64,000 nucleotides of DNA from Cystobacter ferrugineus (GTDB taxonomy: Bacteria; Myxococcota; Myxococcia; Myxococcales; Myxococcaceae), in NCBI RefSeq assembly GCF_001887355.1, contig NZ_MPIN01000021.1, forward strand, positions 1 to 64,000, in the 5' to 3' direction. Below the pieces are notes generated by a model. The model searched no databases, was not told the DNA's origin, and saw nothing but the letters and a program-made list of their open reading frames with translations. The translations under genes and the position numbers were made by a program. Shown here one piece after another: positions 36,081 to 45,237 of this stretch; the first letter of the stretch is position 1; every line of letters begins with the position of its first letter.

Positions 36081-38365
36081 TCGATGGTCACCAGGATGAA
36101 CTTGTTGTTGATGTCGCGGTCCACGACCGTCACCACCTTGTCGGTGCCCGCGTTCTGACGAAGGATGCCCAGCCGGTTGTGCTCCACGAGTGCCCACTCG
36201 CGGCCGGGCTGCTCCACGAAGGGCCGGAGCTTGGGCGTCTCGCGGATCTGCTTCACCGTGTTGCGCGAGTAGAACGTCTCCCCGCGCCAGTTCATCAGGT
36301 AGGCGGCGATGGGCTCACCCGCCTTGCGCTGGGCGTAGTAGCGCCAGAACAGATCGCGCTGGGTCCAGTGGTGGGACAGGTCCACCCAGTGCCCCCAGTT
36401 GAACCAGAGGGCGAAGCCGGCCGCGAGCGCCCAGAAGGTGCCGTACAGCATCACCCGCGCGCGCAGCAGGCAGGCCACCACCGCCAGGCCTCCGGCCACC
36501 GTGAAGGTGAAGCCCAGGGCCATCTTCACGTTGACGGGCTCGGACAGGGACTTGAGCAGCCCGTCCGCGGACGCCGGGGCCGTCACCCCCCGCGCGAGGG
36601 CGCCACCGCCCACCAGCAGCAGGAGCACGCCGAAGCACCACAGCCCCGCGCGCGACTCCGCCCCGGCCCGCCACGCCCGCCAGCCCACCCAGGCGCCCAC
36701 GAGGAGCAGGGCCGCGCCCACCATGGGGGTGGCGGGCACCGAGCCGCGCGTGGCCATGGGCACGAGGAAGGCCACGCCCAACGCGAGGCACAGCCACGCC
36801 GTGGCGCGCGCGGTCGGCGAGGCGCCCGACTTCGGGGGAAGCACCCCCAGCCCGAGGTAGGCGCCCACGGCCAGCAGCACCAGCGTCAGCAGGTCCCCCA
36901 CCCAGAGCGGGCGCGAGGCGAACATGGCGATGGGCTTGGTGACGAGCTCCATCGGGTAGGGCCGGTCGTAGTTGTAGACGAAGAGGTCGGTGAAGTCCTT
37001 CGGGTGGTTGGCCAGGTCATGGCCCACGAGCAGGAAGAGGACGAACCCGAAGACGAGGCTCACGGAGTGCTCGGCGATGCCCTCCTCCCACAGCCGGTCC
37101 ACGAAGAGGGCGAGCAGGATGCCGAGGCCCGGCAGCACCGGGAAGACGTAGTGGTGGAACTTGGTGGCCGAGGAGGCCAGCAGGGTGAAGGAGAAGGCCA
37201 CCCACAACATGGCGATGAGCGCCAGATGCTCCCTCTTGTCCCGCGAGCGCGGGCGCAGCCGCGACACCACCGCGAAGGCCCCCGGCACCAGGGCCACCCA
37301 GGGGAAGATGGCGAAGCCGCCCTGCTCGATGAAGTAGACGAAGGTGCCGCCCGGCGTGGTGGTGTGCACGCCCGCGCTCAGCCGGTTGAGGTGATCGTGG
37401 ATGAAGAAGCGGTACCAGAAGAGCTTGCCCTCGTCGTCCACGCCATCGAAGAGGCACAGCACGAGGTACCAGGGCACCGCCACCGCGCAGAACACGAGGA
37501 TGCCCGTGCCCAGCTTCATCTTGTACATCTGCGCCCACAACACCGGCATGGGGCGCTGTCCGGCGCGCACCTCGGCGCGGAACCCCCGCTCCAGCAGCCA
37601 GCGCAGGTGCGCGTTGAGGCTCGCGGCGTCATAGGGAATGACGGCGAAGAGCGCGTAGAGCACGAGGATGACGGCCGGCAGGCCCACGCCCAACAGACCC
37701 TTGGCCAGGGTGGACAGACCCGCGAACACATAGAAGGCGTACCACCACGCGGCACGGTGCCGCGTCTTGTCGTCGAGCTGGCCGATGAGCGCGCACGCCA
37801 TCGCGCACACGAGCGTGGTGACGAAGGGCGTGTCCGTCACCGTCTGCCGCGTGAGCAGGAAGTAGAGCGGCATGGTGGCCACGATGAACCCGGTGGCCAG
37901 CCCCGCGCGCAGGCTCACCACCCGCGCCACCGCCAGCGACAGCAGCGCCACCGCGGTGATGCTCAACAGCGCGAAGGGCAGCCGCATGCCCCACTCCGTG
38001 TAGAGGTCCAGCGCCCCCTCGGTACGCAGCGACCCCACCACCTGCATGCCCAGCGCCTGCATCCACATGGTCAGCGGCGGCTTGGAGAAGAACCACGCGT
38101 TCTCCCAGTAGGGGAACACGTAGTCGCGCCGCTGCACCATCTCGCGGCCCACCTCGCCGTAGTGCGTCTCCCAGGGATCCCACAGGCCCACCGCGCCCAG
38201 GTAGGGCACGAAGAGCAAGGCCGCGAAGACGGCCGTCGCCAGGGCCACGCGCCACGAGGGCTCCAGCGCCATCCATCGGCGGACCCACGGCTCCTGGTGA
38301 ATGCCCTTGCCGAGGACGGCCTCGGTGAGGGATTGGGGCTCCTGCTGCGCTCCGTTGCTCGCCAC
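36077..38365 (-). CDS. GT39/ArnT-like membrane glycosyltransferase
   Basis: The 762-residue integral membrane protein belongs to the PMT/ArnT superfamily, which moves sugars from polyprenyl-phosphate donors onto lipid or protein in the periplasm. The first loop has the catalytic motif GLWDPWETHYGEVGREM followed by FSKPPLTMWMQA, as in ArnT. More than ten membrane segments follow, then a C-terminal soluble tail (RNTVKQIRETPKLRPFVEQ). The GTG at 38365 has GGAGGC upstream. It is first in an operon with the ABC exporter. The sugar and acceptor cannot be told from sequence. Confidence 0.86.
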   Translation of the reverse strand: MASNGAQQEPQSLTEAVLGKGIHQEPWVRRWMALEPSWRVALATAVFAALLFVPYLGAVGLWDPWETHYGEVGREMVQRRDYVFPYWENAWFFSKPPLTMWMQALGMQVVGSLRTEGALDLYTEWGMRLPFALLSITAVALLSLAVARVVSLRAGLATGFIVATMPLYFLLTRQTVTDTPFVTTLVCAMACALIGQLDDKTRHRAAWWYAFYVFAGLSTLAKGLLGVGLPAVILVLYALFAVIPYDAASLNAHLRWLLERGFRAEVRAGQRPMPVLWAQMYKMKLGTGILVFCAVAVPWYLVLCLFDGVDDEGKLFWYRFFIHDHLNRLSAGVHTTTPGGTFVYFIEQGGFAIFPWVALVPGAFAVVSRLRPRSRDKREHLALIAMLWVAFSFTLLASSATKFHHYVFPVLPGLGILLALFVDRLWEEGIAEHSVSLVFGFVLFLLVGHDLANHPKDFTDLFVYNYDRPYPMELVTKPIAMFASRPLWVGDLLTLVLLAVGAYLGLGVLPPKSGASPTARATAWLCLALGVAFLVPMATRGSVPATPMVGAALLLVGAWVGWRAWRAGAESRAGLWCFGVLLLLVGGGALARGVTAPASADGLLKSLSEPVNVKMALGFTFTVAGGLAVVACLLRARVMLYGTFWALAAGFALWFNWGHWVDLSHHWTQRDLFWRYYAQRKAGEPIAAYLMNWRGETFYSRNTVKQIRETPKLRPFVEQPGREWALVEHNRLGILRQNAGTDKVVTVVDRDINNKFILVTID

Positions 38366-38585
38366 GAGGAAGCTGCCTCCGTCCGCATTGTCCCGGACTC
38401 CGCACCCGGGTCGCGGCCTTATATCCCCGCCCCGCTCCCGGGTGTGCACCTTCACCCGCGCGCCCCGTCGCCCGCCGCCGCGCCCGCTCCCCCTCCCGGC
38501 TCGCGGCCAGATGTCCGATGGACAACCGAGCTGTCAAAGTACCTTCTTGTGCGAAAAGCCCTGTCTTTTAGGACGGATACCCTTC

Positions 38586-38615
38586 TTGAGGTGCCCGGGG
38601 GCGTTCTGCTATAGC
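38586..38615 (+). promoter_or_regulatory. Predicted sigma-70-type promoter of the FHA protein gene
   Basis: TTGAGG (38586-38591) and TATAGC (38610-38615) are 18 bases apart, with TG two bases before the -10 box. The leader to the GTG is about 12 bases and includes AAGGGG. The same TTGAGG -35 box appears at the pncB operon. The other 220 bases up to the divergent glycosyltransferase show no gene. Confidence 0.5.
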
Positions 38616-38633
38616 TGTAAGGGGACCCAACCC

Positions 38634-40394
38634 GTGCTGAAGCTCATCATCGAAGACGACGAAGGGCGAAAGACCGTAGTTCCCTTCATGCGCGACGAGA
38701 TCACGATCGGTCGCCAGGAGGGGAACACCATCCGCCTGACCGAACGGAACGTGTCTCGCCGACACGCCCGCCTGCGGCGCCAGAACGGGCACGTGGTGGT
38801 GGAAGATCTGGGCAGCTACAATGGTGTGCGCATCAATGGCGAGCGCATCCAGGGGCCCGCCCAGGTCGAGGATGGAGATCTGATCCAGATCGGCGACTAC
38901 GATCTGGCCGTCCAGCGCGAGGTGCCGCAGCCCGTCGCGCCCACCATCCGAGTCCCCGCCTCGGCCCTGCAGGCGGCGATCGCCCAGGCCGAAAGCGCCG
39001 CCGCCGCCGCGGCCGCCGCCCAAGGCGCGGCCAGCGAGGAGGACGAGGAGGATTCGGACGACAGCGCCGAGGACACGCCCGCCAATGCCGCCGAGGAGAA
39101 CACCACGGTGCTGCCCGGCAAGCAGCGCCGCCAGTCCACCGCGGTCATCCGCCTGGATCAGGTGGAGATGAACCGGCCCCGCCGGCTCGAGTCCGTGGAG
39201 CCCGAGATCGCGCCGCGCCTGATCGTGGTGAGCCCCGAGTTCAAGGGCCAGGAGTTCGCCTGCATCCGCACCGAGATGCGGGTCGGCCGCACCGAGGACA
39301 ACGACATCGCGATCGACCACCGGTCGCTCTCGCGGCTGCACGCCAAGATCGTCCGCGAGGACACCGGCGAGTGGCGCATCATCGACATGCAGTCGGCCAA
39401 CGGCATGAGCGTCAACGGGGAGATCTACGCGCAGGCCTCCCTGTCGCACGGAGACATCGTCGAGCTCGGCCATGTGAAGCTGCGCTTCGTCGGCCCCGGG
39501 GAGAGCGCCTCGGGGCTGGTGAACGACGCGGCGGCGAAGGGCTCGAAGAAGGGGCTCGTGCTGGGACTGACCGGTCTCGTCCTGCTGGGCGCGGCCGGAG
39601 GCGCCGCCTGGTTCCTCTTCGGTCAGACCCCCTCCAGCCCGCCGGCCCCCGTCGCGGCGGCGGAGCCACCCGCCCAGGAGGCTCCGCCCACCCAGGCCAA
39701 CACCGCCCCGCCTCCCGTGGAGCCCGCGACCGACACGACCCCGCCGCCCACCCAGGCCGCGGCGACGGCCGAGCAGAAGCTCCAGCCCGCCCAGGACGCC
39801 ATCAAGGCGCGCGACTTCGACAAGGCCGTGGCCCTGCTCGAGGCCATGGGCGGCGCCGGACAGCGGCCCGCCCAGGCCGAGGAGTTGCTGAAGCAGGCCC
39901 GGGCGGAACAGGAAGCGAAGAAGAACCTGGAGCAGGCACGCAAGGCCTTCGAGGCGGGCAATCTGCAGGACGCCCAGAAGGGCCTCACGGCCGCCGGCAG
40001 CACGGTCGCCTTCGCCACCGAGCGCACCCGGCTCAAGGAGAAGGTGGACACGGCGCTCGCCAAGGAGGCCACCCGGCCCGCGGCCGGCACGGCGCCGCGG
40101 CAGGACCCGGTGGCCGACGCCAAGAAGCTGCTCGAGGACGGCAAGGGCCTGCTGCGTCAACAGCAGTACCAGGAAGCCGAGGCCGTGTTCCGCAAGTGCA
40201 TCGCGGCCGATCCCACCAACGCGCCGTGCCAGATGATGATGGGCACCACGCAGGCGAGGATGGGCCACTTCGACAAGGGCGCTCAGTTCTACCGGGAGTT
40301 CTTGAGGCTCGCGCCGAATGATGCCAATGCGCCCAAGGTCAAGAAGCTGGTCGATGATTACGAGAAGAGTTTGAAAACAGGGGGCGGCAAGTAG
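38634..40394 (+). CDS. Double FHA-domain membrane protein with C-terminal TPR region
   Basis: The 586-residue product starts at a GTG (VLKLIIEDDEGRKTVV) with AAGGGG upstream; open frame further upstream overlaps the divergent gene. FHA1 is at about 1-95 (IGRQEGNTIRL, NVSRRHARL, SYNGVRING). FHA2 is at about 193-292 (VGRTEDNDIAI, SLSRLHAKI, SANGMSVNG). Both keep the phosphothreonine-binding Gly-Arg, Ser-Arg and Asn residues. An Ala/acidic linker joins them. One membrane helix (about 303-328, GLVLGLTGLVLLGAAGG) and a Pro-rich linker lead to TPR-like repeats (about 385-586). It probably reads Ser/Thr kinase phosphorylation in the cytoplasm and presents the TPR part across the inner membrane. Confidence 0.85.
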   Translation: MLKLIIEDDEGRKTVVPFMRDEITIGRQEGNTIRLTERNVSRRHARLRRQNGHVVVEDLGSYNGVRINGERIQGPAQVEDGDLIQIGDYDLAVQREVPQPVAPTIRVPASALQAAIAQAESAAAAAAAAQGAASEEDEEDSDDSAEDTPANAAEENTTVLPGKQRRQSTAVIRLDQVEMNRPRRLESVEPEIAPRLIVVSPEFKGQEFACIRTEMRVGRTEDNDIAIDHRSLSRLHAKIVREDTGEWRIIDMQSANGMSVNGEIYAQASLSHGDIVELGHVKLRFVGPGESASGLVNDAAAKGSKKGLVLGLTGLVLLGAAGGAAWFLFGQTPSSPPAPVAAAEPPAQEAPPTQANTAPPPVEPATDTTPPPTQAAATAEQKLQPAQDAIKARDFDKAVALLEAMGGAGQRPAQAEELLKQARAEQEAKKNLEQARKAFEAGNLQDAQKGLTAAGSTVAFATERTRLKEKVDTALAKEATRPAAGTAPRQDPVADAKKLLEDGKGLLRQQQYQEAEAVFRKCIAADPTNAPCQMMMGTTQARMGHFDKGAQFYREFLRLAPNDANAPKVKKLVDDYEKSLKTGGGK

Positions 40395-40486
40395 CCCACG
40401 GGACGCGTGCCGCGCGCGTCGTCCGCTTCTGGCGCGTCCCTCCCCCAGGGCCACGTGCCTCCCCCCACACCCGAAGGAGCAGGTTC

Positions 40487-41080
40487 GTGCAGATCCGTAT
40501 CCTGGTGGTCGATGATGAGCAGGACAACTGCGACTACCTCAAGCTCGTCCTGATGCGTGAGGGCTACGAAGTCGTCACCACGACGGACCCCACGAAGACG
40601 GTGGAGATCCTGCGCAGTGCCGACTTCCACCTCGTCATCCTGGACATGATGATGCCGGTGATGTCGGGCACCGAGGTGCTCGAGCAGATCCGCAAGTACG
40701 ACACGGACGTCGCCGTCATCGTCGCCACCGCCTACCCCACGGTGGACACGGCGGTGGCCTCGCTGAAGAACCAGGCGAGTGACTACGTGAAGAAGCCCAT
40801 GGAGCCGGACCAGTTCCTCGGCGCCGTGCGCAACGCGCTCGCCAAGAAGGGTCTGTCGCAGGATCCCGAGGCGGACCTCCACCGCGCCATCGGCCGCACC
40901 ATCCGCGATGCGCGCAAGACGCAGGATCTCACGCTCAAGCAGCTCGCGCGCCGCACCGGCCTGTCCGTGTCGCTGCTGTCGCAGATCGAGCGCGCCGAGT
41001 CCTCCGCCTCCATCTCGTCGCTCTACAAGATCGCCTCCGCCCTGCAGCTGCGCATGGGCGAGCTGTTCGGCGACACCTGA
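40487..41080 (+). CDS. Response regulator: receiver domain fused to XRE-type HTH
   Basis: The 197-residue product starts at a GTG with GAAGGAG upstream. The receiver (1-120) has the acidic pair D9/D10, phospho-acceptor Asp53 (VILDMMMP), the conserved Thr (VATAYPT) and Lys in YVKKPME. An XRE-type helix-turn-helix follows (about 130-190, TLKQLARRTGLSVSLLSQIER). Receiver-XRE fusions are uncommon compared with OmpR or NarL types. No partner kinase is adjacent. It is 92 bases after the FHA protein gene and may share its promoter. Confidence 0.88.
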   Translation: MQIRILVVDDEQDNCDYLKLVLMREGYEVVTTTDPTKTVEILRSADFHLVILDMMMPVMSGTEVLEQIRKYDTDVAVIVATAYPTVDTAVASLKNQASDYVKKPMEPDQFLGAVRNALAKKGLSQDPEADLHRAIGRTIRDARKTQDLTLKQLARRTGLSVSLLSQIERAESSASISSLYKIASALQLRMGELFGDT

Positions 41081-41086
41081 GCCCAC

Positions 41087-41107
41087 GAGGCGGGGCTCCC
41101 CCGCCTC
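41087..41107. terminator. Perfect GC hairpin between convergent genes
   Basis: GAGGCGGGG and CCCCGCCTC pair perfectly (9 bp) around CTC, between the response regulator and the enoyl-CoA hydratase gene, and touching the latter's stop codon. There is no T-tract. The position suggests bidirectional termination. Confidence 0.5.
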
Positions 41108-41876
41108 ACTGGCCGCGGAAACGGGGCGGGCGCTTCTCCAGGAACGCCGCCCTGCCCTCGCGGGCATCCTCGCTCGCGAAGGCCCGCGCCCGCACCTCGC
41201 GCAACCGGGACACTTCCTCCTCGGACAGCGCGGGCCGAGTGAGCAGCCGGAACGCCTCCTTCATCCCCGCCACCGCCAATGGCGCCTGGGCGGCGAGCGT
41301 CTGGCACAGCTCCAGGGCCCGCGCGTCGGCCTCGTCCCCGGGAAGGCACTCATCCAACAGGCCCCAGGCCAGCGCCTCCCGAGCGTCCAGCCGGCGCCCG
41401 GTGAGAAACAGGTTCTTGGCACGCGCCACCCCCACCAGCCGGGCCGCGCGCGTCAGCCCCGCCGGGGAGTAGACGATGCCCAGCCGCGCCGGAGGCATGC
41501 TGAAGAGCGCGTCCTCGCCCCCCACGCGGAAGTCACATGCGGCCGCCAGATCGAAGCCCGCGCCAAAGGCCGCCCCACGCACGAGGGCGACACTCGGCAG
41601 CGGCAGGGCCTCCAGCCGCTCCAGGCACACCATCAGCGCATCATCCGGCAGGCGATCCGCCGACGGCGCCGACAGCAGGTTCAGGTCATAGCCCGAACAG
41701 AAGGCCCCCGCCTCGCCCTGGAGGAGCACGGCGCGCGCCCGGCCCGGAGCCGAGGCCAGCGCCGCGTCCAACCGCGCCACCTGCTCGTCATCGAGCGCGT
41801 TGCGCCGCGCCGGGTTGGACAAGGTGAGCACGAGCACCTCGTCCCGCTCCTCCACGTGCAAGGCGGACGGCCGCAC
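41106..41876 (-). CDS. Enoyl-CoA hydratase/isomerase family protein
   Basis: The 256-residue crotonase-fold protein starts at a GTG with GGAG upstream, 14 bases after the biotin carrier stop. Crotonase landmarks are the oxyanion-hole segments GEAGAFCSGYDL (about 58-69) and LVRGAAFGAGFDLAAACDFRV (about 100-120). The first catalytic Glu of classical hydratases is replaced in the GAAFGAGF stretch and the second is near MPPARLGIVY, so it could be an isomerase or a methylglutaconyl-CoA-hydratase-like enzyme rather than a simple hydratase. It is last in the biotin carboxylase operon, suggesting acyl-CoA or branched-chain amino acid metabolism. Confidence 0.82.
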   Translation of the reverse strand: MRPSALHVEERDEVLVLTLSNPARRNALDDEQVARLDAALASAPGRARAVLLQGEAGAFCSGYDLNLLSAPSADRLPDDALMVCLERLEALPLPSVALVRGAAFGAGFDLAAACDFRVGGEDALFSMPPARLGIVYSPAGLTRAARLVGVARAKNLFLTGRRLDAREALAWGLLDECLPGDEADARALELCQTLAAQAPLAVAGMKEAFRLLTRPALSEEEVSRLREVRARAFASEDAREGRAAFLEKRPPRFRGQ

Positions 41877-41890
41877 CCGCGACGCTCCGC

Positions 41891-42103
41891 CTACCCGAGC
41901 ACCACGAGGACATCGCCCTCGTTGACGGGCTGGGACTCCTTGCACCGGATCTCCTTCACCGTCCCGCCCTCCTCCGCGTCCACCGGCATTTCCATCTTCA
42001 TGGACTCGAGGATGACGAGCGTGTCTCCCGCGGAGACCTGCTGCCCGACCTTGACCTCGATCTTCCACACCGTCCCGGTGATGTGCGCCGCCACGTCCGC
42101 CAT
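41891..42103 (-). CDS. Minimal biotin carboxyl carrier protein
   Basis: The 70-residue protein is little more than a biotinyl domain, with the biotin-accepting Lys in ESMKMEMPV. It lacks the N-terminal extension of classical AccB (about 150 residues), so it resembles the stand-alone biotin/lipoyl-binding proteins of acyl-CoA carboxylases. It carries the carboxyl group made by the biotin carboxylase encoded 64 bases upstream to a carboxyltransferase not encoded here. Confidence 0.9.
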   Translation of the reverse strand: MADVAAHITGTVWKIEVKVGQQVSAGDTLVILESMKMEMPVDAEEGGTVKEIRCKESQPVNEGDVLVVLG

Positions 42104-42167
42104 CGCTGTGCTCCTCCTGGGGTGCTGCGTGTCTTCCTCGTGTTGAAAGGCTCCGCCCCGCCGCGCG

Positions 42168-43517
42168 CTACGGCTTCGCGTGCTGCTCCAGGAAGCGCGT
42201 GTTCAGGTCTCCCGCGCGGAAGACCGGGTCGCGCAGGATGCGCAGGTGCAGGGGGATGTTCGTCTTGATGCCCTCGATGCGGAAGCCCTCCAGTGCCTGG
42301 ATGGAGCGCTCGATGGCCTCGGCGCGCGTGGCCCCGGAGACGATGAGCTTGGCGATCATCGGATCGTAGTTCGGCGTGACGGTGTTGCCCTCGGCGTAGC
42401 CCGAGTCCAGGCGCACGCCTTCACCCGTGGGCGGCTGGTACACCTTGAGCGGCCCCGGCGAGGGGAAAAACTTCACCGGATCCTCCGCGTAGATGCGGAA
42501 CTCGAGCGCCGCCCCGCGCCGCTTCACGTCCTCCTGCTTCACCGTGAGCCGCTCGCCGGCCGCGATGCGCAACTGCCAGCCGATGAGATCCAACCCCGTG
42601 GTCAGCTCCGTCACCGGGTGCTCCACCTGGAGCCGCGCGTTCATCTCGATGAAGAAGATGTCCCCGTCCGAGTAGAGGAACTCCACCGTGCCGGCATTGG
42701 CGTAGCCGAAGGCCCGAGCCGCGGTGAGGGCCGCCGTGAACAGCTTGTCGGCCAGCGCCGCGTTGCGCCCCTCCGCGAACAGCGGCGAGGGCGCCTCCTC
42801 CACCACCTTCTGGTGCCGGCGCTGGATGGAGCACTCGCGCTCCAGGCCGTGGATGAGGTGGCCGTGATGATCCCCGAGGATCTGCACCTCGATGTGACGT
42901 GGCGCCGGGAAGTAGCGCTCGATGTAGACGCCCTCGCGGCCGAAGGCGGCCTTCGCCCGATCCGTGCACTGACGGAAGACCTTCTCCAGTTCGGCGGGAG
43001 AGTTCGCCGCGGCCATGCCGATGCCACCGCCACCGCCCGCGGCCTTGCACAGCACCGGGTAGCCGATGCGCTCGGCGGCCGCGCGCGCGGCCTCCACGTC
43101 CGGCAGCACGTCCTCGGTCCCGGGCACCACGGGCACGCCCGCGGCGGACACGAGCTTGCGCGCCTGGCTCTTGTCCTTCATGCGCAGCATCGCCTCGGGC
43201 GGAGGACCCACGAAGGTGATGCCGGCGGCATGGCACGCGCTGGCGAACTCGGCGCTCTCCGACACGAAGCCGTAGCCGGGATGCACCGCCTCCGCTCCCG
43301 TGGCCTTCGCCGCCTCGAGCAACGCCGGGATGTTCAGATAGCTGTCCCGCGCGGGCGCCGGCCCCAGGCGCACCGCCTCGTCCGCCTCGCGCACGAACGG
43401 CAGCTCCGCGTCCGCGTCCGAATAGACGGCCACGGTGCGAATCCCCATCCCCTTGGCCACCGTGTTGATGCGTCGGGCGATCTCACCCCGGTTGGCGATG
43501 AGCAGCTTCTTGAACAT
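42168..43517 (-). CDS. accC: Biotin carboxylase subunit of an acyl-CoA carboxylase
   Basis: The 449-residue enzyme uses ATP and bicarbonate to carboxylate biotin. It begins MFKKLLIANRGEIARRI. The ATP-grasp domain shows HPGYGFVSE, the Gly-rich loop CKAAGGGGGIGM, RHIEVQILGD and NARLQVEHPVTE with catalytic Arg/Glu. Length matches stand-alone AccC. It leads an operon with a minimal biotin carrier and an enoyl-CoA hydratase. It could serve acetyl-CoA, propionyl-CoA or methylcrotonyl-CoA carboxylase; with a crotonase downstream a catabolic role is plausible. Longer upstream starts have no ribosome site. Confidence 0.9.
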   Translation of the reverse strand: MFKKLLIANRGEIARRINTVAKGMGIRTVAVYSDADAELPFVREADEAVRLGPAPARDSYLNIPALLEAAKATGAEAVHPGYGFVSESAEFASACHAAGITFVGPPPEAMLRMKDKSQARKLVSAAGVPVVPGTEDVLPDVEAARAAAERIGYPVLCKAAGGGGGIGMAAANSPAELEKVFRQCTDRAKAAFGREGVYIERYFPAPRHIEVQILGDHHGHLIHGLERECSIQRRHQKVVEEAPSPLFAEGRNAALADKLFTAALTAARAFGYANAGTVEFLYSDGDIFFIEMNARLQVEHPVTELTTGLDLIGWQLRIAAGERLTVKQEDVKRRGAALEFRIYAEDPVKFFPSPGPLKVYQPPTGEGVRLDSGYAEGNTVTPNYDPMIAKLIVSGATRAEAIERSIQALEGFRIEGIKTNIPLHLRILRDPVFRAGDLNTRFLEQHAKP

Positions 43518-43640
43518 GGCGGGCGTCCCCCTGCGTGAGGTCGGGCAAGGTAGACCCCGCATTCCAAGCTGACAAGGAGACAACGCACCCGCTGTCGGGA
43601 AGTTGCGGGCATGTAGGTAAATGGCGTAGCTTTCTCGGCC

Positions 43641-44018
43641 GTGAAGCCATCCACGACAGGAACAGTGGTGGATCTCCAGGGCGCGCGCCTCGAGCGGCGC
43701 TTGGAGATGTACCGGGCCCGGGTGACCGAGCGCCTCCGCACCAACCGCGCCGCCGTCGAGGCCCTCTACGAGGGAGGAAACCTCTTCTCGCCCCAGGGCA
43801 CGCGCGCGGGCCGGGCCCTCCTCCGGGCCCACCAACTGCTGCAACGCGCCAACAACCTGTTGGAGCAGCTCTCCGGCGAGGGAGTGGTCCCCGCGCCGCG
43901 CCTGCCCGAGCGCATCGACGAGCACTACCGCGAGCTGGACACGCTGCTCGCGCGCAGCGACGCGCTCTCTGGCCGGCACCACCGGGCGGCGAGCGTGGCC
44001 CGCCTTCCCGGCCGCTAG
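43641..44018 (+). CDS. Small helical protein of unknown function beside ftsZ
   Basis: The 125-residue protein starts at a GTG and is Arg/Leu/Ala-rich and almost wholly helical, with long amphipathic stretches (LERRLEMYRARVTERLRTNRA and ALLRAHQLLQRANNLLEQL). No signal or membrane segment. It ends four bases before the convergent ftsZ stop. I do not recognise a family. Codon use is like that of its neighbours, so it is probably a real gene. Confidence 0.65.
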   Translation: MKPSTTGTVVDLQGARLERRLEMYRARVTERLRTNRAAVEALYEGGNLFSPQGTRAGRALLRAHQLLQRANNLLEQLSGEGVVPAPRLPERIDEHYRELDTLLARSDALSGRHHRAASVARLPGR

Positions 44019-44022
44019 CCCC

Positions 44023-45237
44023 TCACGGCATCTCGGTCTGACCCTGACGGCGCAGGAACGTCGGGATGTCGAACTGATCCTCGTCCAGGGGCAGGGCCGC
44101 GTCCTTCACCACCGCGGTGCGGCTGGACAGCGAGCGGCCCTCGGCCTGGGCCAGGGTCCGTGAGCCAGCCTTGGCGGGCACCAGGCTGGCCACCTCCTCG
44201 CGCGCCGCGGTCAGCGAGGCGGGCGTGGGGCGCGTGGTGACGGGCACCTGCACCACCGGCGCCGGCTGGCGCACCTTGGCGTCGCGCGAGACGAAGCCCG
44301 TGGCGATGATGGTGATCTTCACCTCGTCCGAGATGTTCTCGTCGATGAGCGAGCCGAAGATGATCTCCGCGTCCGGGTCCGCCGCGTCGTGCACCAGCGT
44401 GAGCGCCTCGTTGACCTCCTGGAGGGTCATGTCGCGTCCGCCGGTGATGTTGATGAGCAGGCCGGTGGCGCCGTCGATGGAGATGTCCTCGAGCAGCGGG
44501 CTGGAGATGGCCTGCTGCATGGCGCTGAGCGCGCGCTTGTCGCCGGTGGCCTGACCGGTGCCCATGAGCGCCAGACCCTTGTCGCTCATGATGGTCTTCA
44601 CGTCGGCGAAGTCCACGTTGATGTAGCCGTGGTACTGGATGAGATCGGAGATGCCCTGCACGGCGTTGAGGAGCACCTCATCGGCGCGCTTGAAGGTCTC
44701 CAGGAGCGGCATGGGGGCGGTGCTCAGCGTGAGCAGGCGCTGGTTGGGGATGGTGATGAGCGTGTCCACCGCGGCCTTGAGCTCCACGAGGCCCTGCTCC
44801 GCCTGCTTGCGGCGCTTGTTGCCCTCGAAGAGGAAGGGCTTGGTCACCACGCCCACGGTGAGGCAACCCAGGCTCTTGGCGATGTCCGCGATGATGGGCG
44901 CCGCGCCCGTCCCCGTGCCACCACCCATGCCGGCGGTGACGAACACCATGTCCGCGCCCTCGATCATCGAGGCGATCTGATCGCGCGACTCGAGCGCGGC
45001 CTCACGGCCCATCTCCGGGTTGGCGCCCGCGCCCAGGCCCTTCGTCAACGTCTGTCCGAGCTGCAGCCGCGTCGGTGCCTTGCTCGCCGCCAGTGCCTGT
45101 ACATCGGTGTTGGCGGCAATGAAGTCGACACGCTCAAGCTTCGCCATGATCATCGTGTTGACCGCGTTGCATCCAGCGCCCCCCACGCCGATGACGCGAA
45201 TCTTGGCGGCCTGCTTGTTCTGCTCGAACTGGTCCAT
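44023..45237 (-). CDS. ftsZ: Cell division protein FtsZ
   Basis: The 404-residue tubulin-like GTPase forms the division ring. It starts [20 protein letters not shown] with AAGGAAAC upstream; an upstream in-frame start is rejected. The tubulin signature GGGTGTG is at residues 105-111. A linker of about 60 residues leads to the C-terminal peptide DIPTFLRRQ, which binds FtsA and other partners. It is last in the dcw order but cut off from ftsA by an opposite-strand kinase gene, so it must have its own promoter in the 506-base region to the right. Confidence 0.97.
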   Translation of the reverse strand: MDQFEQNKQAAKIRVIGVGGAGCNAVNTMIMAKLERVDFIAANTDVQALAASKAPTRLQLGQTLTKGLGAGANPEMGREAALESRDQIASMIEGADMVFVTAGMGGGTGTGAAPIIADIAKSLGCLTVGVVTKPFLFEGNKRRKQAEQGLVELKAAVDTLITIPNQRLLTLSTAPMPLLETFKRADEVLLNAVQGISDLIQYHGYINVDFADVKTIMSDKGLALMGTGQATGDKRALSAMQQAISSPLLEDISIDGATGLLINITGGRDMTLQEVNEALTLVHDAADPDAEIIFGSLIDENISDEVKITIIATGFVSRDAKVRQPAPVVQVPVTTRPTPASLTAAREEVASLVPAKAGSRTLAQAEGRSLSSRTAVVKDAALPLDEDQFDIPTFLRRQGQTEMP

